Assembly: GCA_903870245.1 (NCBI GenBank)
Contig: CAIQCB010000002.1
Location: 1-64,000, forward strand
Direction of reading: 5' to 3'
From: an uncultured Methylocystaceae bacterium
GTDB taxonomy: Bacteria > Pseudomonadota > Alphaproteobacteria > Rhizobiales > Beijerinckiaceae
DNA: 64,000 nt
The notes beneath the pieces were generated by a model that was given only the letters and a program-made list of their open reading frames with translations, made no database searches and was not told the DNA's origin. Each line of letters starts with the position of its first letter. The first letter of the stretch is position 1. Shown here piece by piece: positions 39,801 to 48,456 of this stretch. The translations under genes were made by a program, and so were the position numbers.

Positions 39801-40356
39801 CGGGCGAAAGGATCGGCATCATCACATCGACGAAATGGTAGTCCGACTGATGAGCGGTTGTGGACGACTCAGCGGTATGATCGTCGCCCATTAACGCCAG
39901 CGCGCCGCCGTATTTGGAGGTGCCGGCGAGGTTCACATGACGCAGGGCGTCGCCGCTGCGGTCGACGCCGGGCCCCTTGCCATACCAGATCGAGAAAACG
40001 CCGTCGTATTTGCCCTCGCCGCGCATCTCCGCCTGCTGGGCGCCCCAGATGGCGGTTACGGCGAGATCCTCGTTAAGGCCCGGCAGGAATGTGATGTCGT
40101 TGGCGTCGAACAGTGACTTGGCGCGATGCATTTGCGCGTCGACGCCGCCCAGGGGCGACCCGCGATAGCCGGTGATGAAACCTGCGGTGTTCAGTTTGGC
40201 GCGTCGGTCGCGCTCTTTTTGCATGAGCAAGAGGCGCACGATGGCCTGGGTGCCGGTCAGCAGGATGCGCGGACGCGACAGATCGAAGCGATCGGAAAGC
40301 CGTTCCCCGCCAAAGGCGACGCCGGTTTGCATGTCGCCGGCGATGCTGTCCGCCAT
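36838..40356 (-). CDS. Indolepyruvate ferredoxin oxidoreductase, fused alpha/beta
   Basis: 1172 residues, the size of the single-chain fused enzyme of aerobic alphaproteobacteria. AGGAGAG precedes the ATG. The N-terminal part is the pyrimidine/PP domain (FITGYRGSPLGGVDAQM), followed by the thiamine-diphosphate region (CAGCPHSTSTHVP, GIGCHYMAQWMDRS). Cysteines in CEGCGDCGTASNC and CNKDFSCLEGFCPSF probably hold iron-sulfur clusters. The gamma/beta domain starts near YGVLVAGLGGTGVVTVSAI. It oxidatively decarboxylates aryl-pyruvates from aromatic amino acid breakdown to aryl-acetyl-CoA. It lies just ahead of cobK on the same strand, perhaps by chance. Confidence 0.92.
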   Translation of the reverse strand: MADSIAGDMQTGVAFGGERLSDRFDLSRPRILLTGTQAIVRLLLMQKERDRRAKLNTAGFITGYRGSPLGGVDAQMHRAKSLFDANDITFLPGLNEDLAVTAIWGAQQAEMRGEGKYDGVFSIWYGKGPGVDRSGDALRHVNLAGTSKYGGALALMGDDHTAESSTTAHQSDYHFVDVMMPILSPAGVQEILDYGVHGFALSRFAGVWVGLKLLKDTVESTASIDGSIDRVVPIIPSDFALPSGGLNIRPGDPVLAQEERLQESKRDAMLAYIRANRLNRIVTSGGAAPKIGVITVGKSYLDVRQAMDDLGIDEVKANDLGLRLYKIAAPWPLEPQGLREFANGLDLIIVVEEKRSLIEVQLREELYGAPHQPQCIGKKDERGDWLFPVKGALDANDIAIALGRRLLNYHRNEEIEARVLRLERLQDRRKTMTDVTVRVPHFCAGCPHSTSTHVPAGSRAYTGIGCHYMAQWMDRSTEGYTHMGGEGANWIGEAPFSTRKHVFQNLGDGTYNHSGSLAIRFAVAAKTNITFKILYNGVVAMTGGQKHEGELTVDAIAHQVAAEGVKKIALVTDEPGKYPSDSVWPPGLTIYHRNVINEVQRELSEIEGVTVLIYDQTCATEKRRLRKRGLMPDPDSRVIINELVCEGCGDCGTASNCVAVQPVETEFGRKRRIDQSACNKDFSCLEGFCPSFVTVRGGRMKKAPLPSREDANGQPALPEPQIVEIGKTPYGVLVAGLGGTGVVTVSAILGMAAHLEGKGVGVIDMAGLAQKGGAVYCHVKIGHSPEDVHAIRIAAGEANLLLGCDLVVAGAKNVLAAVERGKTAIIVNSAEVFPGDIERNPDFVLPADAIKQAIRRAGGPETSFIDVTALAQALLGDSIAANIFILGYAWQKGYLPLTEAALLRAIELNGESVPMNKSAFLWGRRAAHDLKSVEAVVETLRQPSEARTKSRTLEEIIERRAAYLADYQDHAYAARYRARLDKIAALETANAPGSHELTEAVARYLFKLMAFKDEFEVARLYTSATFQRQLSETFEGDLRLELHLAPPIPFLQRKTDFGGSRKMTFGPWMFGVMKVLARLKWLRGSWIDITRFNNDRIVERRLLSDYEAMLDEFATSLKPENHPTAVALARIPERIRGFGHIKGRHVAAADAERARLLAEYRQPATALKLAAE

Positions 40357-40664
40357 GCAATAACTCTCCTGGGCGAAACGGCCCTGCGCGACCTAGCGCG
40401 CGCCGATGACGCTAAGAACGACGAGGAACGAGGACGCTCACCCGATAATAGGCCACATAAACAAACGGCCCGAGAGCGGCATGGGCGCCACATCCGCAAG
40501 AGCGTCGCCGATGGCCAGGTTGAGGCGCCGATCAGCAGGCGGCCCGAAACGACATTACGCCAGAGTCGCCCTAGAATTCAAGGACCGGACTATGGTCATG
40601 CACAAGCTTTGTATCGTTGTCCACGCCCTGTTTTCGCCGATTTTGAAAGACTATATCGACAGGG
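40357..40664. other. Divergent upstream region, no gene seen
   Basis: 308 bases between the starts of the indolepyruvate oxidoreductase and the DUF1007 gene. I looked for a cobalamin or NiCo riboswitch because of the neighbours and saw no conserved B12-box or similar core. Promoters for both operons must lie here. Confidence 0.4.
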
Positions 40665-41306
40665 ATGGTTCACCGTAAGTCGTTCCTTATTGCCCTGCTG
40701 GCGCTTGTCGCCGGCATTGGCTCTGCGTGGGCGCATCCGCATGTCTGGGTGGCTGTGCGCAGCGAAGTCGTCTTCAGGGACGGCAAAATCCTCGGTGTTC
40801 GTCACGCCTGGGAATTCGACGAGATGTATTCAGCCTTCGCCACCCAGGGCCTTGGCAAGGCCGGCAAGCCGCCGACGAGCGCGGAGCTGGAGCCTTTCGC
40901 CAAATCCAGCACGGAAACTCTCTCGGAATTCGATTACTTCACTTTCGCCAAACAAAACAATGCGAAAGTCGCCTTTAAGCCGCCGCAGGACATCAGCATG
41001 GAGGCGGATGAAAAGCGCAATGTGACCCTGCGATTTTTTTTGCCGCTGGAGACGCCCTTGGCGGCGAATAAACCGTTTTCCTTTCAGGTTTATGACCCGA
41101 CCTACTATGTTTCATTCGGGCTGGAGAACAAGGAGCCCGTCACCTTGGCCCGGGCGCCGGCGGGCTGTTCGCTCAGTCTGGTCGAGCCGGCTCCCTTGCT
41201 CGCCACGGATAACCAGAAGCTGAGTGAGGCCTTTTTCCAGAATATGTCGCCGGGCGCGGATTTTGGCGTCAAGTTGGCTACGCGCGCGATCGTGGCTTGT
41301 CCGTGA
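40665..41306 (+). CDS. DUF1007 family exported protein
   Basis: 213 residues with a signal peptide (FLIALLALVAGIGSAWA, cut before HPHVW). The mature protein opens with HPHVWV, as in DUF1007 proteins, followed by LGVRHAWEFDEMYSAF and a beta-rich domain (ISMEADEKRNVTLRFFLPL, VYDPTYYVSFGLE). The His-rich first residues may bind a metal. DUF1007 genes regularly sit with NicO-type transporters, as here: its stop overlaps the next gene's start. I infer that it hands a metal ion to, or takes it from, that transporter. Confidence 0.87.
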   Translation: MVHRKSFLIALLALVAGIGSAWAHPHVWVAVRSEVVFRDGKILGVRHAWEFDEMYSAFATQGLGKAGKPPTSAELEPFAKSSTETLSEFDYFTFAKQNNAKVAFKPPQDISMEADEKRNVTLRFFLPLETPLAANKPFSFQVYDPTYYVSFGLENKEPVTLARAPAGCSLSLVEPAPLLATDNQKLSEAFFQNMSPGADFGVKLATRAIVACP

Positions 41307-42298
41307 AAAGCAATAAGTTTCTACTGATCAGTATATTAGCAGCGATTTTTCTCGCGGCTTTGCTGGTCGAGCCTGCTTTCGCCCAGCGTCACCCTTTCTC
41401 GGTGGGCGCCGCTGAGGGGGCGGGCGCGTCGAGCGGATTCGCCGGCCTCCTTCTCTCCTGGCAGGCGAAATTTCATTCCACGCTGCAGGCGGCGGCGCGG
41501 AGTCTCAAGGACGATCCGGCCGCTCTCGCCACCTTGCTTGGTTCGAGTTTCGCCTACGGAGTCTTTCACGCCGCAGGTCCCGGCCACGGCAAAGCGGTGC
41601 TGACGTCCTACATGGTCGCCAGTGAAACGGCGCTGCGGCGGGGCTTGGCGCTTGCCGGGCTCGCCGCGCTGTTACAGGGCATGGTCGCCATCTGCCTTGT
41701 CGGCGTGGCGGCGCTGCTGTTCCGGGCGACAGCTGGCCAGATGAACGACGCCGCGCAGTTGATCGAACTGGCGAGTTGCGCCGCGATTGCGGCCCTCGGC
41801 GCGCGACTTGCCCTAATCAAGGGCCGCGCCTTGCGCGACGTCCTGCGAACGCCAACGCCGGCTGGTCGTTTCGCCTGCGAGTCGATCGACGATCCCGCCC
41901 ATGTCCATGGACCGGCCTGCGGGCACTTTCACGCGCCCGACCCGGCAACGCTGATCGCTCCGGCCTTCCGCTGGCGCGACGCCCTCTCCACCGTTGTTGC
42001 GGCGGGGTTGCGACCCTGCTCGGGCGCCATTCTCATTCTGGTTTTCACACTGTCGCAAAACATGTTCGCCGCCGGCGTCGCCGCCGTGCTCGCAATGTCG
42101 GCCGGCACGGCGCTGACCACTGGCGCCCTGGCGAGCCTCGCGGTTTACGCCAAGAGCGCGGCGATGCGCTGGAGCGGGCCGGAAACGCGTCGCGCGCAGC
42201 TCATCGGACGCGGCGCCGAATTCGCCGCCGCGCTGCTCGTTTTTCTGCTGGGCGGAGTCTTGCTCGCCGGTTATGGGCTGTCACGCGGCGGCGCCTAG
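41303..42298 (+). CDS. NicO-type nickel/cobalt transporter
   Basis: 331 residues from a GTG that overlaps the DUF1007 stop (GTGA); TTG at 41297 is an alternative. A hydrophobic N-terminal segment is followed by a multi-span membrane protein. The NicO/RcnA hallmark HAAGPGHGKAVLTSYM is in the first transmembrane block, and the second conserved core GLRPCSGAILILVF in the next. A His-containing loop (HVHGPACGHFHAPD) lies between and may sense or sort metals. It moves Ni2+ or Co2+; import versus export cannot be read from sequence. Its place beside a cobalamin operon suggests cobalt. Confidence 0.87.
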   Translation: MKSNKFLLISILAAIFLAALLVEPAFAQRHPFSVGAAEGAGASSGFAGLLLSWQAKFHSTLQAAARSLKDDPAALATLLGSSFAYGVFHAAGPGHGKAVLTSYMVASETALRRGLALAGLAALLQGMVAICLVGVAALLFRATAGQMNDAAQLIELASCAAIAALGARLALIKGRALRDVLRTPTPAGRFACESIDDPAHVHGPACGHFHAPDPATLIAPAFRWRDALSTVVAAGLRPCSGAILILVFTLSQNMFAAGVAAVLAMSAGTALTTGALASLAVYAKSAAMRWSGPETRRAQLIGRGAEFAAALLVFLLGGVLLAGYGLSRGGA

Positions 42299-42410
42299 AC
42301 GTTGGCCCATACGGTCCCGGAGTTTTTTTTCGATCCGTCCCCGATCTATTTATGTAGAGACACAGGCTGGGGCGCCGATTCCTGAGTATTGGCGCGACCT
42401 CGGGATCATC

Positions 42411-44159
42411 ATGATGTCGCAGACCGAACGCCACGATCCATACGCTCAACGACCCTGGCTTGCTTCCTATCCGGAAGGCGTGCCGGCCGATATTGATGAC
42501 GCCGAATATTCGACGCTTGTCGATATGTTCAACGCCAGCGTCGCCGCCTATGCCGACCGACCGGCGATGCAGAGCTTCGGGGTTCGACAGAGCTTTCGCG
42601 AATTGGGCGTGGCGGCGACGCAAATCGCGGCATGGTTACAAACTCATGGCCTGAGCAAGGGCGATCGGGTGGCGATCATGTCGCCCAATGTCCTCGCCTA
42701 TCCGGCGATCCTCTTTGGCGTCCTGCTCGCCGGCGGCGTCGTGGTCAACGTCAACCCGTTATACACCCATGGCGAACTCGAACATCAGGTCAATGACTCC
42801 GAGCCACGCTTTTTGTTCGTTTTCGAAAATTTTGCGCACACCGTACAAACGGCGTGGCCGAACATGCGCGTTGGGCAGGCGATCATCGTGCGGCCTGGCG
42901 ATTTAATGGGCGCGAGAGGCCTTCTGGTCAACGCTGTGTCGCGTTACATCAAGCGTCAGACTCCGTCCTACGCCATCCCCGGCGCCATCGATCTGAAGCA
43001 AATTTTGCGTGAGGGCGCCGCAATGCGCTTCGCGCCGGTTGCTGTGGATCGCGATGATATCGCTTTCCTCCAATACACTGGCGGCACGACCGGCGTCGCC
43101 AAGGGGGCGGTGCTTCTGCATCGTAATGTCGCAGCCAATATCGCTCAAACATGGGCATGGCAGCGTCATCACATCGAACCGATGGGGCCTCACACAATGG
43201 TGACGGCCCTGCCGCTTTATCACATATTTGGCCTGACCGCCTGTTGTCTCTTACTGGTGAAGATCGGCGGTTGTTGCCTCCTCATCGCCAACCCGCGCGA
43301 TCTCAACAACCTGATTGCGACGATGCGCAAAAACCGATTCACGCTGTTTTCCGGCGTGAACACGCTCTATGCGGCGCTGGTCGATCATCCCGACATTGGC
43401 AAGGTCGATTTTTCCGCGCTCGCGCACAGCGTCTCGGGCGGCATGTCAACGCAGGAGGTTGTCGCCCAACGCTGGAAGGCGTTGACTGGGCAGCCGATTA
43501 TCGAAGGTTATGGCTTGTCGGAAACCTCGCCGATCCTCACCGTCAACCGGCCCGATATTACGGAGTTTACCGGCGGCGTCGGTTATCCGATACCCTCGAC
43601 GCAACTCTCTTTACGCACGCCTGAGGGCGCCGTCGCCGCGTTCGGCGAACGCGGCGAAATCGTCGTAAAGGGACCCCAGGTCATGCCGGGATACTGGCGT
43701 CGCCAGGACGAGACGGCGAAAGCCATGACTCCAGACGGATATTTTCGTACCGGGGACGTCGCGATCATGGAGCCCGATGGGTTGTTTCGGATCGTCGACC
43801 GTCTCAAGGATATGATTCTCGTTTCCGGCTTCAATGTGTATCCCAATGAAGTCGAAGAGGCGTTAAGCCGGCATCCGAAGGTGCGGGAAGTCGCTGTCAT
43901 CGGCGTGCCCTTCGCGCATTCCGGAGAGGCGCCCGTCGCCTTTATCGTGCCCCGCGACGCATCGCTCACGACGCAGGAATTGAAGGCCTTCGCGCGCGAA
44001 TCTCTGACGAATTATAAAACTCCGCGCTTTTACGAGTTTCGCGACGCTTTGCCAAAGAGCAATGTCGGGAAGATTTTGCGTCGCGCCCTCAAGGAGGAGT
44101 TTCTGACCCGACATCGCGTGCTGGCGCCGCAGCAGGAGGACGGTTCGGCGGCGTTATAG
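42411..44159 (+). CDS. fadD: Long-chain fatty acid--CoA ligase (AMP-forming)
   Basis: About 582 residues; ATG at 42411 (second ATG at 42414 equally possible). Upstream in-frame residues overlap the transporter and are not conserved. ANL-superfamily motifs are intact: P-loop YTGGTTGVAKGAVL, GYGLSETSP, the acyl-activating YFRTGDVAIME and the hinge RLKDMILVSGFNVYPNEVEE, with Lys near the end in LPKSNVGKILRR. It activates fatty acids to acyl-CoA with ATP, at the inner membrane. Separate from the NicO operon by 112 bases. Confidence 0.93.
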   Translation: MMSQTERHDPYAQRPWLASYPEGVPADIDDAEYSTLVDMFNASVAAYADRPAMQSFGVRQSFRELGVAATQIAAWLQTHGLSKGDRVAIMSPNVLAYPAILFGVLLAGGVVVNVNPLYTHGELEHQVNDSEPRFLFVFENFAHTVQTAWPNMRVGQAIIVRPGDLMGARGLLVNAVSRYIKRQTPSYAIPGAIDLKQILREGAAMRFAPVAVDRDDIAFLQYTGGTTGVAKGAVLLHRNVAANIAQTWAWQRHHIEPMGPHTMVTALPLYHIFGLTACCLLLVKIGGCCLLIANPRDLNNLIATMRKNRFTLFSGVNTLYAALVDHPDIGKVDFSALAHSVSGGMSTQEVVAQRWKALTGQPIIEGYGLSETSPILTVNRPDITEFTGGVGYPIPSTQLSLRTPEGAVAAFGERGEIVVKGPQVMPGYWRRQDETAKAMTPDGYFRTGDVAIMEPDGLFRIVDRLKDMILVSGFNVYPNEVEEALSRHPKVREVAVIGVPFAHSGEAPVAFIVPRDASLTTQELKAFARESLTNYKTPRFYEFRDALPKSNVGKILRRALKEEFLTRHRVLAPQQEDGSAAL

Positions 44160-44171
44160 GTGTATGGGGGA

Positions 44172-45089
44172 TTATGCGTCCCGGCGCCCAAAATCCGGCG
44201 CGGCCGTATCCTGACCCTGCTCGATGATCGAGCGGCGTATCGCGCGGGTGCGCGTGAAAAAATCAAACAGGCCCTCGCCGTCGCCAAGGCGGATCATTTT
44301 CTGCAAGGCGCTCAGATCTTCGTTGAAACGTCCCAGCATTTCCAGAACCGCCTCTTGATTGCTCAGGAAAATGTCGCGCCACATGGTCGGGTCCGAGGAC
44401 GCGATGCGGGTGAAATCGCGAAAGCCTGACGCCGAGAATTTGATCACTTCCGAACGCGTCTGTTCGCCGAAATCATCAGCCGTGCCGACGATGTTGTAGG
44501 CGATGAGATGCGGCAGATGGCTGGTCAGCGCGAGCACCTTGTCGTGATGCGCCGGACTCATCCTTTCGACTTTCGCTCCGATCCGGGTCCAGAAGGCGTC
44601 CAGCCTCTGGACCGCGTGCTCGTCAACGTTGGCCGGGGGCGTCAGAATGCACCATCGATTGCAAAACAGCGTCGCGAAGCCGGCGTCAGGTCCAGAGAAT
44701 TCCGTGCCCGCGATGGGATGCGCCGGCACAAAATGAACATGCGACGGTAAGTGACGCGCGACTTGCGCGACAACGGCTCCTTTCACCGAGCCGACGTCGG
44801 AGACAATCGCGCCGACTTTCAAATGCGGCGCGATCCTTTTGGCTACGTCGCCGCAGGCGCCGACCGGCGTGCATATGATGACGAGATCGGCGGCTGTCAC
44901 CGTCTCTGCGAGATTGTCCGCGACAGCCTCGGCGATGCCCAGTGCGCGGACGCGGGCGCGAACGTCCGGCGCGGAGTCGTAAATCACGCAGGCGCCGGCT
45001 GCGCCGAATTCACGTGCGGCGCGCGCGATCGAAGAGCCGATCAGCCCGGCGCCGATCAGCGCCAGGCGCTCGACTGTCGCCTCAGACAT
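44172..45089 (-). CDS. tyrC: Prephenate/arogenate dehydrogenase
   Basis: 305 residues from the ATG at 45089 ([20 protein letters not shown]). That start overlaps the hisC stop by 8 nt, so the genes are coupled. The NAD(P) loop GAGLIGSS is followed by [10 protein letters not shown]-like [13 protein letters not shown], then [16 protein letters not shown] and a helical C-terminal domain ([19 protein letters not shown]). It is a tyrosine-branch enzyme taking prephenate or arogenate to 4-hydroxyphenylpyruvate or tyrosine. Third gene of the mutase-hisC-tyrC operon. Confidence 0.93.
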   Translation of the reverse strand: MSEATVERLALIGAGLIGSSIARAAREFGAAGACVIYDSAPDVRARVRALGIAEAVADNLAETVTAADLVIICTPVGACGDVAKRIAPHLKVGAIVSDVGSVKGAVVAQVARHLPSHVHFVPAHPIAGTEFSGPDAGFATLFCNRWCILTPPANVDEHAVQRLDAFWTRIGAKVERMSPAHHDKVLALTSHLPHLIAYNIVGTADDFGEQTRSEVIKFSASGFRDFTRIASSDPTMWRDIFLSNQEAVLEMLGRFNEDLSALQKMIRLGDGEGLFDFFTRTRAIRRSIIEQGQDTAAPDFGRRDA

Positions 45090-46206
45090 GCGCGGTTTTT
45101 CTGGATGAGGTCTGCGCCTGCGCCATGAACTCCCGCAGCGCCGCGACGACAAGTTCGTTGGCCTCCTCGACTCCAATAGTCAGGCGCAGAAATTCGTCCA
45201 TGCCATAGGCCCTGATGGCTCGCAGGATCAGCCCGCGTTCGGTGAGAAAATGATCTGCGTCGGCGGCGGTCAGGCCCGGCGTGTCAGGAAAGCGGATAGC
45301 GATGAAGTTGGCGACGCTGGGCAGAACCTCGAGGCCGAGCGCGGAAATTTCCCGCGAGAGCCAGGGCAGCCAGCGCGCATTATGAGCAACGGATTTTTCG
45401 ATATGCGCGACATCCTCCAGCGCGGCAACGCCGGCGGCTGCGCCAATGCTCGATACATTGAAGGGCGGACGAATGCGATTGAGCGCGTCAACGATGTGAT
45501 CGGAGCCGTAGCCCCAGCCCACGCGCAGTCCCGCAAGTCCATAAATTTTCGAGAAGGTGCGGGTCATCACGACATTGTCCAGTTGATCGACCAGCGCAAC
45601 GCCCGCGTCGTAATCGTCACGCTCGACATATTCCGCATAGGCCCCATCGAGCACCAGAATGGCGTTTTTCGGCAACGCCCGCGCCAGTCGAGCCACTTCG
45701 CCGGCCGGCAGATAGGTGCCGGTCGGATTGTTCGGATTGGCGATAAAAACCAGACGCGTCCTGCTCGTGACACAGGCGAGCAACGCGTCGATGTCGCTCG
45801 TGTAGTTGCGCTCCGGCGCGACGACCGGCGTTCCGCCGGCGCTTAGCGTCACGATCTTGTACTCCAGGAAACCATACTGGCTGTAGAGACCCTCGTCGCC
45901 CGGCCCGATATAGGCGAGCGCCAGCATTTCCAGAATTTCGTCGGAGCCGGCGCCGGCGACAATGCGCGCGGGATCAAGTCCGTATCGGGCGCCAATCGCC
46001 TCGCGTAATTTGCGCGAGGTGCCTTCCGGGTAGATCGCCAGGGAATCCGCCATGTCGCGAACCGTCTGAATGGCGCGCGGCGAGGGTCCAAGCGGCGTTT
46101 CGTTGGCGGAGAGCTTGAAGGTGCGTCCGGCTCCGGGCGCGGCGCTCTTGCCGGGCACATAGGGGTCAATCGCCAGAACGCCGGGACGAGGGACGGGTCG
46201 ACTCAT
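45082..46206 (-). CDS. hisC: Histidinol-phosphate aminotransferase
   Basis: 374 residues, from the ATG at 46206 ([16 protein letters not shown]). Class I/II PLP aminotransferase: [27 protein letters not shown] and the PLP lysine in [20 protein letters not shown]. It converts imidazole-acetol phosphate to histidinol phosphate, and in this operon probably also serves tyrosine or phenylalanine transamination, as the neighbours suggest. The start is 4 bases before the stop of the preceding gene, so it is coupled. Confidence 0.93.
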   Translation of the reverse strand: MSRPVPRPGVLAIDPYVPGKSAAPGAGRTFKLSANETPLGPSPRAIQTVRDMADSLAIYPEGTSRKLREAIGARYGLDPARIVAGAGSDEILEMLALAYIGPGDEGLYSQYGFLEYKIVTLSAGGTPVVAPERNYTSDIDALLACVTSRTRLVFIANPNNPTGTYLPAGEVARLARALPKNAILVLDGAYAEYVERDDYDAGVALVDQLDNVVMTRTFSKIYGLAGLRVGWGYGSDHIVDALNRIRPPFNVSSIGAAAGVAALEDVAHIEKSVAHNARWLPWLSREISALGLEVLPSVANFIAIRFPDTPGLTAADADHFLTERGLILRAIRAYGMDEFLRLTIGVEEANELVVAALREFMAQAQTSSRKTAHV

Positions 46207-46210
46207 GAGT

Positions 46211-47089
46211 TTAGCCCTCCGGCGCGAAGACGCCGCTTCGCGCCTCGTTGAGTTCGTAGCGGGCGGCATGGCTGCCGATGGGTTCGACGCCTGCGTCTTC
46301 AATGCCTGCTGCGGAGAGCGCCTGCGCGATATTCGCCGCTGCGACTCGACCGGGCGCAGCGATCATGAGCGCGAGGCCGCTCGCCTGCGGCGCACTGGCG
46401 AGTATCTCGCCCTCCAGCCCCGTAACGGCGGCCGGCAGCTCATGTGACCAGCGCGGAATATGGATCGCGTAAAGCAGAATGTCCTGCGACGCCGAGTCCC
46501 CGGCTGGCCGGGCGACGATGAAGACCGGCAGGCCGGCGGGGTGATCGGGCCGCTCGACAAATGGCAGTCGGGCGATGATTTTGGGCGCATCCTCTCCGAT
46601 CAACCGCATCCACCAGGCGCCGTCGGCGATGGCCCCCGTGGCGCGCAAAACGCCGAGATCGCCGCTTGAGGCGGCGACGGCGTCGATTACCGCGCCGGCG
46701 CCGTGATGGGCGAGATAGGGCACGGTGAAGCCAAAGTGAAAACGCGCACTGTCGCGCATCTGGGCGTCGCCGCCGGAGTCGTCGGCGTGAACGGCGTAAT
46801 TTTTCTGGACATAGGTGAAGGTCGATACGATGACCCGCCAAACGCCCTCCACCGCGTCCACCGGCAGCAGGCCGCGATGTCGTTCGACCAGCGCCCGCAT
46901 CATTTGCGCCTCGCGATCGGGCCGGAAGGCGCAGCCGCCTCCCTGCGCCCGCTTCACGGCGATCAGGCGATCGATGATCTCGCCTCGCGCCATCAGCAAA
47001 CGGTGCATGTCGAGATCGATCCGGTCGATCTCGGCGCGCAGTCCGGCGAGCGGATCGTCGGCGATATTCGGCGCGGGACTGGTTTTCAT
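46211..47089 (-). CDS. Chorismate mutase with a C-terminal prephenate dehydratase-like region
   Basis: 292 residues. Residues 1-95 are an AroQ chorismate mutase helix set: [31 protein letters not shown] and [10 protein letters not shown]. The rest, about 190 residues, has prephenate-dehydratase-like sheets ([41 protein letters not shown]) but lacks the usual catalytic TRF motif. The combined protein resembles the mutase found in other Hyphomicrobiales. It opens the operon to hisC and tyrC (5 bases to the hisC ATG), making prephenate from chorismate. Confidence 0.82.
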   Translation of the reverse strand: MKTSPAPNIADDPLAGLRAEIDRIDLDMHRLLMARGEIIDRLIAVKRAQGGGCAFRPDREAQMMRALVERHRGLLPVDAVEGVWRVIVSTFTYVQKNYAVHADDSGGDAQMRDSARFHFGFTVPYLAHHGAGAVIDAVAASSGDLGVLRATGAIADGAWWMRLIGEDAPKIIARLPFVERPDHPAGLPVFIVARPAGDSASQDILLYAIHIPRWSHELPAAVTGLEGEILASAPQASGLALMIAAPGRVAAANIAQALSAAGIEDAGVEPIGSHAARYELNEARSGVFAPEG

Positions 47090-47156
47090 GGGCTTCGTCT
47101 TAGAGCATGTTCCGTGACGTGTGAACGGCTTTTGAGGCCCGGAAAAAGGAAGAGAC

Positions 47157-48416
47157 GTGAGAACGCTACACGAAGGCTATTTCACCGCCGGTCTCGTCGC
47201 CGATCCGGAACTTGCCCGGGCGATCGATGGCGAGCTCAAGCGTCAGCGGGAGGGGATCGAATTGATCGCCTCAGAAAATCTCGTCTCGCGCTGCGTGCTT
47301 GAGGCTCAGGGCTCGATCCTGACCAACAAGACTGTCGAGGGCGCGCCCTGGCGCCGGTATTATGGCGGCGCGCATTACGCCGACGCCATCGAGTCCCTGG
47401 CGATCGACCGCGCGCGTCGTTTGTTCGCCTGCCGGTTCGCCAATGTCCAGCCGCATTCCGGCTCCAACGCCAACGCCGGCGTATTTCTCGGCCTGCTCCG
47501 CCTTGGCGATACAATCCTGTCGATGGATGTTGCGGCAGGCGGTCACATCAGCCATGGCCATCCGGCGACGCTGACCGGACGCGACTATCGCATTGTCGCC
47601 TATGGCGTGAACCGCGAAACCGAACGCGTCGATCTCGACGCCGTGCGAGCGCTGGCGCATGACTGTCGGCCGCGCATGATCGTCGCCGGTGGTTCAGCCT
47701 ATCCCCGAGGGCTCGATTTCGCCGCCCTGCGCGCCATCGCCGACTCGGTCGACGCCTGGCTCATGGTCGATATGGCGCATGTCGCCGGTCTGGTCGCGGC
47801 GGGGCTTTATCCCGATCCGCTGCCGCACGCCCATGTTGTAACGACGACGACCTATAAATCCCTGCGCGGCGCGCGTGGCGGAATGGCGTTATGGAATGAC
47901 GAAAGTTTGAGCGCGAGGATCAACGCCGGAGTGTTTCCCGGGGTGCAGGGCTCGGTGATGCTGCACGCCGTCGCCGGCAAAGCCGCCTGTCTTGGCGAGG
48001 CGTTGAGACCGGAGTTCGCCCTCTATCAGCGCGCTGCGCTCGCCAACGCCCGCGCTATGGCCAAAGCGCTTGCCGAGCAGGGCGTCCGGATTGTGACAGG
48101 CGGCACGGACACCACGCTTTTGCTGGCGGATCTGTCGCCGCTGGGCCTCTCGGGCGATATCGCGGCCAAGGCGCTGGAACGCGCCGGACTGGCCGTGAAC
48201 AAGAATCTCATCCCCTTCGACACCCGCTCGCCGGAATCGCCCTCGGGGTTGAGGCTTTCCAGCAACGCCGGCGCGGCGCGTGGCTTCGGCGTCGCTGAAT
48301 TCGAGCGCATCGCCGGCTGGATCGGCCGCATCCTCAAGGCGCCGGACGATGACGCGTCGATCGCGGCGGTCCGCGCCGAGGTGCGGGCGCTCTGCGCGGA
48401 CTATCCAATTTACTGA
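47157..48416 (+). CDS. glyA: Serine hydroxymethyltransferase-family enzyme, probably alpha-methylserine hydroxymethyltransferase
   Basis: 419 residues from a GTG with AAGGAAGAG just upstream. The fold is SHMT: IELIASENLVS, YYGGAHYADAIE, HSGSNANAGVF, VDMAHVAGLVAAG with Asp205 and His208, and the PLP Lys234 in TTTTYKSLRGARGG. Two active-site positions differ from ordinary SHMT. The Tyr numbered 55 in E. coli is Thr59 here (NKTVEGAP), and the His just before the PLP Lys is Tyr233. These changes are those of the alpha-methylserine branch, which uses D-alanine in place of glycine. No conventional glyA is in the window. The exact substrate is inference. Confidence 0.8.
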   Translation: MRTLHEGYFTAGLVADPELARAIDGELKRQREGIELIASENLVSRCVLEAQGSILTNKTVEGAPWRRYYGGAHYADAIESLAIDRARRLFACRFANVQPHSGSNANAGVFLGLLRLGDTILSMDVAAGGHISHGHPATLTGRDYRIVAYGVNRETERVDLDAVRALAHDCRPRMIVAGGSAYPRGLDFAALRAIADSVDAWLMVDMAHVAGLVAAGLYPDPLPHAHVVTTTTYKSLRGARGGMALWNDESLSARINAGVFPGVQGSVMLHAVAGKAACLGEALRPEFALYQRAALANARAMAKALAEQGVRIVTGGTDTTLLLADLSPLGLSGDIAAKALERAGLAVNKNLIPFDTRSPESPSGLRLSSNAGAARGFGVAEFERIAGWIGRILKAPDDDASIAAVRAEVRALCADYPIY

Positions 48417-48456
48417 GTTCTCAGGACGAAAAGGCCGCCGGTCGCCTCGTCTTTCC

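Noticed and set aside
36817-40664. Cobalamin or NiCo riboswitch upstream of the cob and NicO genes
   Set aside because: Only 21 bases separate cobK from the previous gene, and no B12-box or NiCo core was seen in 40357-40664.
40406-40678. 90-residue plus-strand frame before the DUF1007 gene
   Set aside because: No conserved segments, and the well-supported signal-peptide start at 40665 lies in another frame.
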